A DNA stretch of 64,000 bases, taken from positions 1 through 64,000 of the forward strand of contig JAXHVO010000014.1 of assembly GCA_034189135.1 (NCBI GenBank), in the 5' to 3' direction. The DNA is from Thermodesulfobacteriota bacterium (GTDB lineage: Bacteria; Desulfobacterota; Desulfobacteria; Desulfobacterales; JAUWMJ01). The position numbers and the translations under genes are program-made. The first letter of the stretch is position 1; each line of letters begins with the position of its first letter. A model generated the notes under the pieces. The model was not told where the DNA came from and searched no databases. It saw only the letters and a list, made by a program, of their open reading frames with translations. Shown piece after piece: positions 54,602-62,872 of this stretch.

Positions 54602-55297
54602 TTACACACACAGGTATTTATTTCTAATCTCTTCGTTGTCGTTAAGATCGTCGCTGGTGCCGTGGTATTTGATCACACCGTTGTCAATGATATACCCCCG
54701 GTCGCTCAGGCGCAAGGCAACTTCCAGGTTCTGTTCTGCCAAAAGAACGGTCATACCACTTTCCTTGAGGCGGGCAATCTGATCTTCAAGCATGTTCACG
54801 ATCAGGGGTGCCAATCCCTCGGTGGGCTCATCGAGTAAAATAAACTCAGGATTGGTCATCAGTGCTCTGGCGATGGTCAGCATCTGTTGCTCACCGCCGC
54901 TGAGAAATCCGGCTTTACGGGTATCTATTTCTCCCAAAGCCGGGTAAAATTCATACACCCGATCCTTGTTCCACCCGCCATCTTGAAAGCTTCTCTCAGA
55001 GATTTCCAGGTTTTCCCCCACAGTGAGATCGGCAAACACCCGGCGATCGTCAGGAACAAATCCAATTCCCATGCGGGCCATCAGGTATGGTTTTTGGCCG
55101 GTACAGGTGATGCCTTTAAATTTGATAAATCCCTGCTGAGGTGGTGTTAACCCCATAATACTTTTAATGGTTGTGCTTTTCCCCGCACCGTTTCGTCCCA
55201 GCAGGCAGACAATCTCACCCTGATTCACTTCGAGCGAAACACCGAAAAGAATATGGCTCAGGCCATAAAAAGTATGGATTTTTTCTACGTGGAGCAT
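54602..55297 (-). CDS. livF: Liv-type ABC ATPase, LivF
   Basis: A 231-residue ATPase. Walker A is GRNGAGKST, the signature FLSGGEQQ, Walker B ILLDEPTEGLAP and the H-loop region LLAEQNLEVAL, typical of LivF. It overlaps the livG gene by 13 bp. It energises the high-affinity branched-chain amino acid-family importer encoded upstream. Confidence 0.93.
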   Translation of the reverse strand: MLHVEKIHTFYGLSHILFGVSLEVNQGEIVCLLGRNGAGKSTTIKSIMGLTPPQQGFIKFKGITCTGQKPYLMARMGIGFVPDDRRVFADLTVGENLEISERSFQDGGWNKDRVYEFYPALGEIDTRKAGFLSGGEQQMLTIARALMTNPEFILLDEPTEGLAPLIVNMLEDQIARLKESGMTVLLAEQNLEVALRLSDRGYIIDNGVIKYHGTSDDLNDNEEIRNKYLCV

Positions 55298-56034
55298 TGG
55301 TCTGCACCTCCCAAATAGGCTTCCCGTACCTGTTGGTTATTTCGCACCTCGTCCGGAGGACCCTGGATAATCGATTTTCCCTGCTGCATGACCATGATCT
55401 GGCTGGCAATGGAGAACACCATTCCCATATCGTGCTCACAGAACAGAATGGTAAGCCCGAGATCACCGGATAGCCTCTTCATTAGCCGAAGTGTTACAGC
55501 GGTTTCTTCCGGTGACATACCGGCAGTGGGTTCATCCAGAATAAGCAACTCGGGACGGTTCCCCAAGGCAATTGCAATTTCCAGAACTTTTTGATCACCG
55601 TGAGACAGGGATCCGCTGGTCATCTCCGACTTGTCTATGAGGCCAACACTTTCTAAAATTTTCCGCGTTTCAGCCACAGCCATGGTTTTTGCCGGACGGA
55701 AGATATTGAAGGTTTTTTTTCGATAAGAGAGAACAGCAACCTGAACATTTTCAAATACGGTGAGGCGGTTGAAGATATTGACCACCTGATAGGATCGGCT
55801 GATTCCTTTGCGACAAACCAGATAGGGTGCCAGCCCGGCGATATTTTCTTCCTTGAACAAAATAGTCCCAGAAGTCGGTGCGAGCTGGCCGGTGATTAGA
55901 TGAAACAAAGTGGTTTTTCCGGCACCATTGGGCCCGATCACGGCAACCACATCACCTTTTTCAACATTGAGCGCGGTATCGTTGACCGCCAGAAATCCGT
56001 CAAACGATTTTTGAAGGGCTTGAACTTGAAGCAT
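55285..56034 (-). CDS. livG: Liv-type ABC ATPase, LivG
   Basis: A 249-residue ATPase with Walker A GPNGAGKTT, signature SLSHGDQK (a mild deviation from LSGGQ), Walker B LLILDEPTAGMSPEE and the LivG-type CEHDMGMVFSIA H-loop. It pairs with LivF as the ATPase heterodimer. The livM stop lies directly before its start, so translation is coupled. Confidence 0.92.
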   Translation of the reverse strand: MLQVQALQKSFDGFLAVNDTALNVEKGDVVAVIGPNGAGKTTLFHLITGQLAPTSGTILFKEENIAGLAPYLVCRKGISRSYQVVNIFNRLTVFENVQVAVLSYRKKTFNIFRPAKTMAVAETRKILESVGLIDKSEMTSGSLSHGDQKVLEIAIALGNRPELLILDEPTAGMSPEETAVTLRLMKRLSGDLGLTILFCEHDMGMVFSIASQIMVMQQGKSIIQGPPDEVRNNQQVREAYLGGADQCST

Positions 56035-56988
56035 CTATCCCTCCCTCTTTTCAGCAGGCACAACCTTTTTGAGAAACAGACCGAGCACGCCTTCCGGCAA
56101 AAAGAAAATAAGCAGCATTAACACAATGCCTAGAATCAGGGTCCAGTATTCAGTGTAAATCCCGACGAAAGTTCTCAAGGTAATGATTATTGCGGCTCCC
56201 AGTGCAGGGCCCATGAAAATGAACCAACCACCCAGCAGACACATGATAAGAATTTCCAGAGAGAAGGTCCAGAACATCAGATCGGGGAATACCGATCCTT
56301 CAACGGTAACAAACAGGGTCCCGGCGATCCCGGCAAAAAATGCTGCAATTACCTGGCCCACCAGTTGCTGCCTCTGCACATTAACACCGACTGCCTGGCA
56401 TCGTTCAGGGTTATCCCGGATCCCTTGAAAGGTTCTCCCGAAGGGCGAATTGACGATCATGTACATCAACAACAGGCAGACCGCTGTAACGATCAGATTG
56501 AAATAGTACGCACCCGTGGACGCGCCGATCAGATCCGGAATGGGAATACCGTGGATACCGTCGTCTCCCCCGGTAAAGGAATACCAGCGATAGGTAATTG
56601 CCCAGACCAGGGATCCGAGGGAAATTTGCAGCATGCCGAAATAGAGCTTGGTCAATCGTACGGTAATCAGCCCCAGCACAAGTCCGAGAAGAGCGGAACA
56701 AAAGGGCGCGATCACATAACCAATCCACGGGGGCAGTCCGGATTTGGTGACGAATAAAGCAAAGGCATAGGCACCAAATCCGTAAAAAACCGCATGATGA
56801 AACTGGTACATGCCGCCGAACCCCAGGACCATATTGAGGCTGGTGGCCAGAAGACAGATGGCAAAAATGAGTGCGAAAAGGTAGACGTAAAACCTCGGCA
56901 GGAACTGGGGCAATAACAAAAGTACTGCCAGCATCACTATACCGATAATGGTTGTCTTTTTACTAAACAGGGCTTTAAATGGGGTCAT
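56035..56988 (-). CDS. livM: Liv-type ABC permease, LivM
   Basis: A 317-residue membrane protein with about 9 helices and the LivM landmark GFGGMYQFHHAVFYGFGAYAFA near residue 55. The late GWFIFMGPALGAAIIITLR matches the family. It forms the translocation pathway with LivH, encoded 6 bp upstream. Confidence 0.9.
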   Translation of the reverse strand: MTPFKALFSKKTTIIGIVMLAVLLLLPQFLPRFYVYLFALIFAICLLATSLNMVLGFGGMYQFHHAVFYGFGAYAFALFVTKSGLPPWIGYVIAPFCSALLGLVLGLITVRLTKLYFGMLQISLGSLVWAITYRWYSFTGGDDGIHGIPIPDLIGASTGAYYFNLIVTAVCLLLMYMIVNSPFGRTFQGIRDNPERCQAVGVNVQRQQLVGQVIAAFFAGIAGTLFVTVEGSVFPDLMFWTFSLEILIMCLLGGWFIFMGPALGAAIIITLRTFVGIYTEYWTLILGIVLMLLIFFLPEGVLGLFLKKVVPAEKREG

Positions 56989-56994
56989 CTCTCC

Positions 56995-57891
56995 CTACCA
57001 TGTCGATTTAAGTAGTCCTTTTGGACGAAGCATAAGAACCGTAATAACTGCAATATAAGGAAAAACAATGGCAAATTGCGGCCACACCAGAATTCCTATT
57101 GAATCTGTCAGACCAAAAATGAGAGCTCCCAGCAATGCGCCCCATATATTTCCCAGGCCACCTATGATAACAATGAGGAAAGCTTCAATAATAATTGCAT
57201 GATCCATTCCTTGGGTGATATTCTGTGTCGGAGCAACGAGAGCCCCTCCCAGACCCGCAAGAAAACATCCTATGACAAATACTGCTGCAAATACCCAGCT
57301 GACATTAATACCGATTGCTCCCACCATCTCACGGTCCACGGCAGCAGCGCGTGCAATTTTGCCTATTTTAGTTTTGTTGGTTAAAAACCACAAACCTGCT
57401 GCCACCAGAGGTCCCACGACCAGCAAAAACAGATTATATCGCGGGAAAGGAAACCCAGAGATGGAAAAGGAACCCTGCATAAATACTGGAGCGGTCAGGC
57501 TCCTGTAATCCGAGCCCCACACAAGTTTCACAAGATCTCCAAATACGAGAGTGAAAGCAAAGGTAAACAAAAGTAGCATTAAATGTTCTCTTTCGTACAG
57601 ATGGCAAAAAAGTCCCCTCTCAACAATGAAGCTGATCATAGCCACACCAATGGGAGCAAGGAAAAGAGCGATCCAGAATCCTGACGGACCGCCGCCAAAA
57701 AGTGTGGCGATCGCAAAAGCTAAAAATGCGCCAATCATATACAAAGACCCGTGGGCAACATTCGGAATTCGTAAAACCCCAAGGACGAGGCTGAGACCGG
57801 AAGCAACGATGAATAGAATCGTTGTCCGGCTCAGCCCCACCAGAACTTGCTGAAAAAGAGCCGCAATTGTGATGTTGGATGCAAATTCCAT
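56995..57891 (-). CDS. livH: Liv-type ABC permease, LivH
   Basis: A 298-residue membrane protein with about 8 helices. The LivH features are VLRIPNVAHGSLYMIGAFLAF and the later AFLIVIIGGLGNIWGALLGA. The ATG at 57891 has AAGGA 7 bp before it and is 10 bp after the livK stop, so it is preferred to an in-frame ATG at 57933 that lies inside livK. Confidence 0.9.
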   Translation of the reverse strand: MEFASNITIAALFQQVLVGLSRTTILFIVASGLSLVLGVLRIPNVAHGSLYMIGAFLAFAIATLFGGGPSGFWIALFLAPIGVAMISFIVERGLFCHLYEREHLMLLLFTFAFTLVFGDLVKLVWGSDYRSLTAPVFMQGSFSISGFPFPRYNLFLLVVGPLVAAGLWFLTNKTKIGKIARAAAVDREMVGAIGINVSWVFAAVFVIGCFLAGLGGALVAPTQNITQGMDHAIIIEAFLIVIIGGLGNIWGALLGALIFGLTDSIGILVWPQFAIVFPYIAVITVLMLRPKGLLKSTW

Positions 57892-57901
57892 TAAAAATTC
57901 C

Positions 57902-59131
57902 TTATTTCTTCCTTGCCATTTTAATCTCTTCAATAGACGGCATTACATCTTCGCCTGGTATAGTCACTATATCGGTGGCAATAAGGAAATCATATCCTTC
58001 TACTTTCTTAGTTGTGCCCATAAACATGGGAAGCATGGCCTGGTGATCGTACGCACGCATGGTAACTTTGCCCACCGGCGTATCTACCGTCATTCCTTCA
58101 AGGGCATCAATGAATTTTTCGGTATCGATTTTGCCTGCCTTTTCATAAGCTTTTTTAATAAAATCGGCAGCCATAAATCCATATACGGCTCCTACTGCAG
58201 GGTATCGGTTATAAGCCGCCTGGAACTTTTTTGCAAAATCTTGATTTTCGTTTGTTTCGGGATAATAAAAAAAGTAATTGGAAGTCCCAATTACTCCTTC
58301 CGGAGCATTTAACCCCAAGGGTTTCAACGTAGAAAGCTCTGTGGCTGTATGCATATAAAAAGGAACTTTCTCGTTAAAACCTGTTGCTTTGGCCGCTTTT
58401 AAAAACGGAACACAATCCCGACCTCCAGTGGCAATAATTACTGCATCCGGTTTTGCTGAAAGGATGGCGGTAATATATGGTGTAAAATCAGGTTCTCCCA
58501 CTTTCCACCAGGATTGACCAAGTAGCTCTACTTCGGGTTTCATTTTTTTCAAATTATTCCATACGCCGTCTGCAATGGCATGGCCGTACTCATAATCATC
58601 ACCAGCAATCCAGTATTTTTTATACGGTTTTTTTGCCAAGCCGACGGCTCCGGCCTTTCCGGCCAAAGCTGAGTTCTCCGTAATGGAAAACACATATCTG
58701 TGGCCCTTTGCTCCGGTAATTTTAGCACTTTTAGAAAAAGTTGCCAAAAATGGAATTTTTTCATTTTTAGCTAGGTCGGAGATAGCCAGTGCAAGAGAGC
58801 TGTTGATTGTTCCCATGAGTATATCCACATTTTCTTTCATGACCAATTCTTTCGCGGCGCTCAGACCGATATCCACCTTAAACTTGCTGTCACGGGTTAC
58901 AAACTCGATTTTTCTTCCAAGTACTCCGCCCTTGGCGTTAATATCATCAACAGCCAGCTTGAATGCATCCCTTACGTCATTTGTATAAGTGCTTGCTGGA
59001 CCGCTATAACAGTCCACAATCCCTACTTTTAGGGGAAGAACAACTTCAGGTGGCTTAGATATATAGTAGACAACTATAGCTGCTATAACCAAAATTGCTA
59101 TTAAAATAATCCATTTAGATCCCTTTTTCAT
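57902..59131 (-). CDS. livK: Liv-type ABC substrate-binding protein, LivK
   Basis: A 409-residue LivJ/LivK-type binding protein. Its N-terminus (residues 5-25) is a hydrophobic segment without a clear signal-peptidase or lipobox site, so it may stay anchored. The mature part begins PLKVGIVDCYSGPAS and contains INAKGGVLGRKIEF and VDILMGTINSSLALA. First gene of the Liv-Lut operon, with GGAGG before the ATG. The ligand may be lactate or another hydroxy/amino acid, given the Lut genes downstream, but this is inference. Confidence 0.9.
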   Translation of the reverse strand: MKKGSKWIILIAILVIAAIVVYYISKPPEVVLPLKVGIVDCYSGPASTYTNDVRDAFKLAVDDINAKGGVLGRKIEFVTRDSKFKVDIGLSAAKELVMKENVDILMGTINSSLALAISDLAKNEKIPFLATFSKSAKITGAKGHRYVFSITENSALAGKAGAVGLAKKPYKKYWIAGDDYEYGHAIADGVWNNLKKMKPEVELLGQSWWKVGEPDFTPYITAILSAKPDAVIIATGGRDCVPFLKAAKATGFNEKVPFYMHTATELSTLKPLGLNAPEGVIGTSNYFFYYPETNENQDFAKKFQAAYNRYPAVGAVYGFMAADFIKKAYEKAGKIDTEKFIDALEGMTVDTPVGKVTMRAYDHQAMLPMFMGTTKKVEGYDFLIATDIVTIPGEDVMPSIEEIKMARKK

Positions 59132-59167
59132 ACGATTCCTCCTTTTCTACGTTACCTGCCGCTTATA

Positions 59168-59235
59168 TTTTTGCTCGTGCAAAAAGTTATTTCCCGGGCA
59201 GTTAATTTTGATGAATTCAAACAAACCGAATTCAT
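59168..59235. promoter_or_regulatory. Inverted repeats upstream of livK
   Basis: Two perfect inverted repeats: TTTTTGC-TCGT-GCAAAAA (59168-59185) and ATGAATTC-N9-GAATTCAT (59211-59235). The latter is 80-104 bp before the livK ATG and could be an operator. The rest of the 360-bp gap (59132-59491) holds only a hairpin near 59284-59298 with a T-rich tail and the terminator at 59442. Confidence 0.4.
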
Positions 59236-59441
59236 TAGGTTTGAGGTGTTAAATTTTAGTCCTGTCATGGCGGGATTCTGTGGCAGGGCCTGCCCCTGTT
59301 TCTTTATTTTTTTATTTATCCGTTTAAGTCGCTTTTGTCAATTCGCTTTTAACCGTTATACCGAAATTTTGTTTTTTGGAAAGCTTCCTGTGGTAATTTT
59401 CTTTTCCTGAAGGTATTTGCTGAACTTAAGATAGAATGATA

Positions 59442-59466
59442 TCCCTGCCTGATAAACAGGCAGGGA
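59442..59466. terminator. Terminator after the TIGR03545-like gene
   Basis: A perfect 10-bp stem (59442-59451 with 59457-59466, TCCCTGCCTG arm) with a 5-base loop, 26 bp beyond the stop codon of the minus-strand gene at 59492. The U-tract is poor. It separates that gene from the livK region. Confidence 0.55.
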
Positions 59467-59491
59467 CCAAGAGAATAAAAATGTGGAGGAA

Positions 59492-61714
59492 TTAAAATTT
59501 AAGCAGCTTTTTAAGCGCACCACCAGTAATCAGACCACTTGCATTTGAGCCTAAATTACCCAAAGCACTGCTTTGACTGCCTGCAAGGGTATTGATATCG
59601 ACGATATTGGCGGCTTCATCGTTGAAGGAAGCCAGACGTTCTCGCATCTGACTATCGAGCAGTCCTTTTAACTCTTTCTCATAACGTGCCGCCTGCTTTT
59701 TCAGACCAACACTCAAGGCGCTGGAAAGTTTTTTATCAAGATCGGTTTTTACACTAACCTTGGGAGAGTCAAGCTCCCCACCAAGGGTGACATCAGCATT
59801 GAAGCGATTGATGCTTTTAAGCACATCTGAAACCACCTTAGCGGTTTTTCCCTTAAGATTGTCTATTTTAATATCGGCGTCACGAAATCTTAAATTAGTC
59901 CTTCCGTTCATGGTCTTTGCATCGCTAATTACAAGATCACCGTTAAAACCAAGCGCCGTATTGCTTAATGTCATAGACGAAACCACCATTTCATCAAGCG
60001 GGAGCTTTTTCGCACTAAAGGAAAGGCGATCGATAACGCCTTTGCCCAGTCTGTTATCTTCCCCGCTTATTTTTAAGCCACGTATATTTCTCCCATCGCT
60101 TGATGCCTCAAAGGTAATCGGCCGCCCCAGTTCTTTTTGCCGATCTGTTATATTGCTAATTGTGGCCGAGAATTTTTGCTCATCCAGGATTCCGTCAATC
60201 TCCGTCTTCTTAATAAGCAGGTCCGGATTTAAGACCTTCATGGCAAACTTAATCCAACGCCCTTGACCGCGGGGGGGCAATTTTTCTTCAGGCTTAGCTT
60301 CACTCTTTAGATAGGGTGCCAACATCGAGTAGTATTTTTCAGCCATGGCCATATACCCTTTCACTTTTTCGCCAAGGAGGGTAGCAACCAGGTTCATTGC
60401 TCCTTTGTCGTCCAGCGAGTAGGTCGATTTTAATTTGTTAAAATCATTCTTCGGCGCATTTTTAATCGCTGCTAACAATGACCCGACGCGTTTCTGGTCG
60501 GTATTAAACTCTTTTTCAATGGATTTAATTTGCTTTTCACGTTTCTTTAGCTTTCTCTCAAAAGCCTTAAGGTCGTCTTTAAGTTGTAAAAGCTGACCTG
60601 GATCGTTGGATGACGCTTTTCGTTTGAGAGCCTTATAATCGTTTTCCAACTCCTTAAGTGCCTTATCGGAAAACTCGTTTTTTGCTACATCATCCCATTT
60701 TGCACGGATCCTAGTAACTTCTGCCTGAGCTTTTTCATACACTTTGACCGATTTCAAATTTGCATTGGCCAGCACTTGCTTGGGATCGGGCAGCTCCAAT
60801 GCCGGCATAGAAAACGCGTCATCGCTTTTTTCTTCCGATTTTCCCGCAGGAACATCTTCATCTTTTTTAGGCACCGATTTCTTAAGGGTTGCTTTGGTGT
60901 GAAACCCCATTCCGTTGATGGCAGCCTTTTCAATATGCGTCCGGTTAAACAGCAATGCATTGAGGTCTATGTCAAAACCGATATGTTCCATGGAAACCGC
61001 ATCGAACCCCTCTTTCGATCCGGCGACTTCAAGCCGGTTGATATCCACTGCTCCTTCAGTGAAACGGATATCGACCGACCCGATGCGAACATCGCGCTGA
61101 AGCAGTTGGCTGGCACCGCCCTCAAGGGCCCATTTTGCAAGCGGATCAGCCAGAAATATCGCAAAGGCGATCAAAACAGCAGCCACACCGGCAAAAACAC
61201 CCGCACCCCACCAGCGCAGTAATGGATCTTTTTTCCCGCTCGCCTGCAGAATGCCGAAAAGACCAAGCTTGGGAAATTTTGACAATACCGATCCGAGCGC
61301 CTCACGATAATGGTTGATGCTCCAACCCAGCAGAAAATAGAGCGGCGCTGCGGCTAAGAGTGCGATTACAGTCGAGCCAAGCACCAAAGTGCTATTGAAG
61401 TAGCTCAAGCGCATCAATCCGTTGTTATACCATGCGGTCCACCATCCGTTCAGCCCTTGGCTGGTAAGCAGCGCATAACCGATCCGCTCAAAAATCGGGT
61501 CGAACAGGTAACCGATTCCGGCAAAAAACGCTGAAGAGGCCAAGAAGAGTCCCAAATGTATATTGAGTAAAAAGGCAAGGAAAAAGATTACCACAGTCTG
61601 GATACCTGAAAGAGGAGTCAAACCCACAACCATACCTAGGGTAATGGCAAAGGTGACTTGCCAGGGTGTCTGTGCTGAATTAAGCGCTTTAAAAAGCTTT
61701 AGCAAAAACTGCAT
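59492..61714 (-). CDS. Fused TIGR03546-like/TIGR03545-like membrane protein
   Basis: A 740-residue protein. Residues ~1-160 are hydrophobic, with about 3-4 membrane segments and TPLSGIQTVVIFFLAF, resembling the short TIGR03546 family (DUF2062-like). Residues ~165-740 resemble TIGR03545: another TM (~170-192), AsmA/DUF748-like beta segments (VRIGSVDIRFTEGAVDI), a long coiled-coil-rich middle (~300-450) and a C-terminal part with repeated IS/VG beta strands. The two are, to my knowledge, usually neighbouring genes; here they are one chain. Function unknown; AsmA-like folds suggest lipid transport or outer-membrane maintenance. The family names are from recognition, not a search. Confidence 0.7.
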   Translation of the reverse strand: MQFLLKLFKALNSAQTPWQVTFAITLGMVVGLTPLSGIQTVVIFFLAFLLNIHLGLFLASSAFFAGIGYLFDPIFERIGYALLTSQGLNGWWTAWYNNGLMRLSYFNSTLVLGSTVIALLAAAPLYFLLGWSINHYREALGSVLSKFPKLGLFGILQASGKKDPLLRWWGAGVFAGVAAVLIAFAIFLADPLAKWALEGGASQLLQRDVRIGSVDIRFTEGAVDINRLEVAGSKEGFDAVSMEHIGFDIDLNALLFNRTHIEKAAINGMGFHTKATLKKSVPKKDEDVPAGKSEEKSDDAFSMPALELPDPKQVLANANLKSVKVYEKAQAEVTRIRAKWDDVAKNEFSDKALKELENDYKALKRKASSNDPGQLLQLKDDLKAFERKLKKREKQIKSIEKEFNTDQKRVGSLLAAIKNAPKNDFNKLKSTYSLDDKGAMNLVATLLGEKVKGYMAMAEKYYSMLAPYLKSEAKPEEKLPPRGQGRWIKFAMKVLNPDLLIKKTEIDGILDEQKFSATISNITDRQKELGRPITFEASSDGRNIRGLKISGEDNRLGKGVIDRLSFSAKKLPLDEMVVSSMTLSNTALGFNGDLVISDAKTMNGRTNLRFRDADIKIDNLKGKTAKVVSDVLKSINRFNADVTLGGELDSPKVSVKTDLDKKLSSALSVGLKKQAARYEKELKGLLDSQMRERLASFNDEAANIVDINTLAGSQSSALGNLGSNASGLITGGALKKLLKF

Positions 61715-61944
61715 ACATCACTCCTTAATTTTGAATGGTTCTTCTTTTCTCAGTTTTTTGTCCCATGAAAACATATTCACTTTCCCGGTTTTGTTACGTG
61801 TTGAAGCTATTTTTGCCTATTTAATTTAGCAAATTTTGTGCCACCGTCCAAATTTTGACAAAAACCACTTTAAATAAAGGGGGTTTGGCGATTGGATAAG
61901 GGAAAACAGGGAGGATAGAAAATTTGGTGTGATAGACATGAGAC

Positions 61945-61978
61945 ACGATATGCGAGTCACAAGTGTCTCGCATATCGT
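61945..61978 (-). terminator. Long hairpin downstream of rubrerythrin
   Basis: ACGATATGCGAG (61945-61956) and its inverse (61967-61978) form a 12-bp stem, extended by 3 bp (CAC/GTG) past a T-T mismatch. A competing stem GAGACAC/GTGTCTC (61940-61946 with 61963-61969) overlaps it. It lies 12 bp past the rubrerythrin stop on the minus strand, with no U-tract. Confidence 0.5.
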
Positions 61979-61990
61979 ATCCTCCAAAAT

Positions 61991-62566
61991 TTACCAGTTT
62001 TCACATAGCAGTTCAAAATAACCGGTCGGTTTTACACAGGCTGGGCACTTTTCCGGTGCTTCTTTTCCGGTATGAATGTATCCGCAGCTCAGGCAGCGCC
62101 ATACTTTTTCTTCCTCCTTTTGAAAGACCCTGTCCGTTGCAATATTTTCAGCCAGCTCAAGATAGAGTTGTTCATGATGTTTTTCCGATACGATAATATT
62201 GTTGAACGTATCTTCAGCTCTTTCAAATCCTTCATCCTGAGCTATGTTGGCAAATCTGGCATACATGTCTTCGCTGACATATTTTTCCAGAGCTGCAGCC
62301 GAAAGCAGATTGGCACGGGTGTCTTTGATCACACCGGTGGGAAAGGTCCATTTTATTTCAAGCTCCCCCCCGTTAAAAAATTTAAAAAACCTCAGGGCGT
62401 GTTCGAATTCCTGGCCTGCGGTTTCATCAAATATTTTTGCTATCTGGATAAACCCTTCCTCCCGGGCCTTGTTGGCAAAAAAATTATATCTGGTCCTGGC
62501 CTGGGTTTCTGCTGCAAAAGAGGTATGAAGATTTTTTGCTGTTTGACTTTCCCTGAACTTAACCAT
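61991..62566 (-). CDS. Rubrerythrin
   Basis: A 191-residue rubrerythrin. The N-terminal four-helix diiron domain has FAAETQARTRY with Glu20, EEGF, and DETAGQEFEHALRF with the second-helix ligands, plus IIVSEKHHEQLYLEL. The C-terminal rubredoxin-like domain has Cys158, Cys161, Cys174 and Cys177 (CLSCG...CPAC). It reduces hydrogen peroxide with electrons from rubredoxin or ferredoxin, an oxidative-stress defence of anaerobes. The ATG at 62566 has AGAGGG upstream; the frame extends to 62614 but those residues are atypical. The ferredoxin gene lies 14 bp upstream. Confidence 0.93.
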   Translation of the reverse strand: MVKFRESQTAKNLHTSFAAETQARTRYNFFANKAREEGFIQIAKIFDETAGQEFEHALRFFKFFNGGELEIKWTFPTGVIKDTRANLLSAAALEKYVSEDMYARFANIAQDEGFERAEDTFNNIIVSEKHHEQLYLELAENIATDRVFQKEEEKVWRCLSCGYIHTGKEAPEKCPACVKPTGYFELLCENW

Positions 62567-62580
62567 AAGCACCCTCTTTC

Positions 62581-62772
62581 TTATTCTTCGATAATAATTG
62601 CATCGGCGCCGCATTCATCAGCAGCCCGGCGAACAACTTCTTTTAAATGCTCCGGAATTTCATCCATTTTAACGGTGGATTTCAATTGATCTTCATCATA
62701 CTCAAAAATTTCAGGACAAAGATCGTTGCAGTTCCTGTCACCCATGCATTGTTTGGTAATGGTTACTTTCAT
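62581..62772 (-). CDS. Single-cluster ferredoxin with an aspartate in the cluster motif
   Basis: A 63-residue ferredoxin. The cluster motif is Cys9-x2-Asp12-x2-Cys15-x3-Cys19-Pro, with a distal Cys54. The second cysteine is replaced by Asp, as in Pyrococcus furiosus ferredoxin, where it ligates a [4Fe-4S] cluster or leaves a [3Fe-4S] one. AAAGGAGGA precedes the start. It is directly upstream of rubrerythrin and may be its electron donor. Confidence 0.9.
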   Translation of the reverse strand: MKVTITKQCMGDRNCNDLCPEIFEYDEDQLKSTVKMDEIPEHLKEVVRRAADECGADAIIIEE

Positions 62773-62872
62773 CTGAATTTTTCCTCCTTTTTATAGTTTT
62801 TCTGAATCTTACAACTCGCCTATTCCCCAGTCAAAGTGCAGAAAATACGAATTATGTTCCCTGCTCCTTTTT

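Noticed and set aside
59171-59410. A 79-codon plus-strand frame upstream of livK
   Set aside because: Phe-rich composition from AT-rich DNA and no start signal; it lies in the livK regulatory region.
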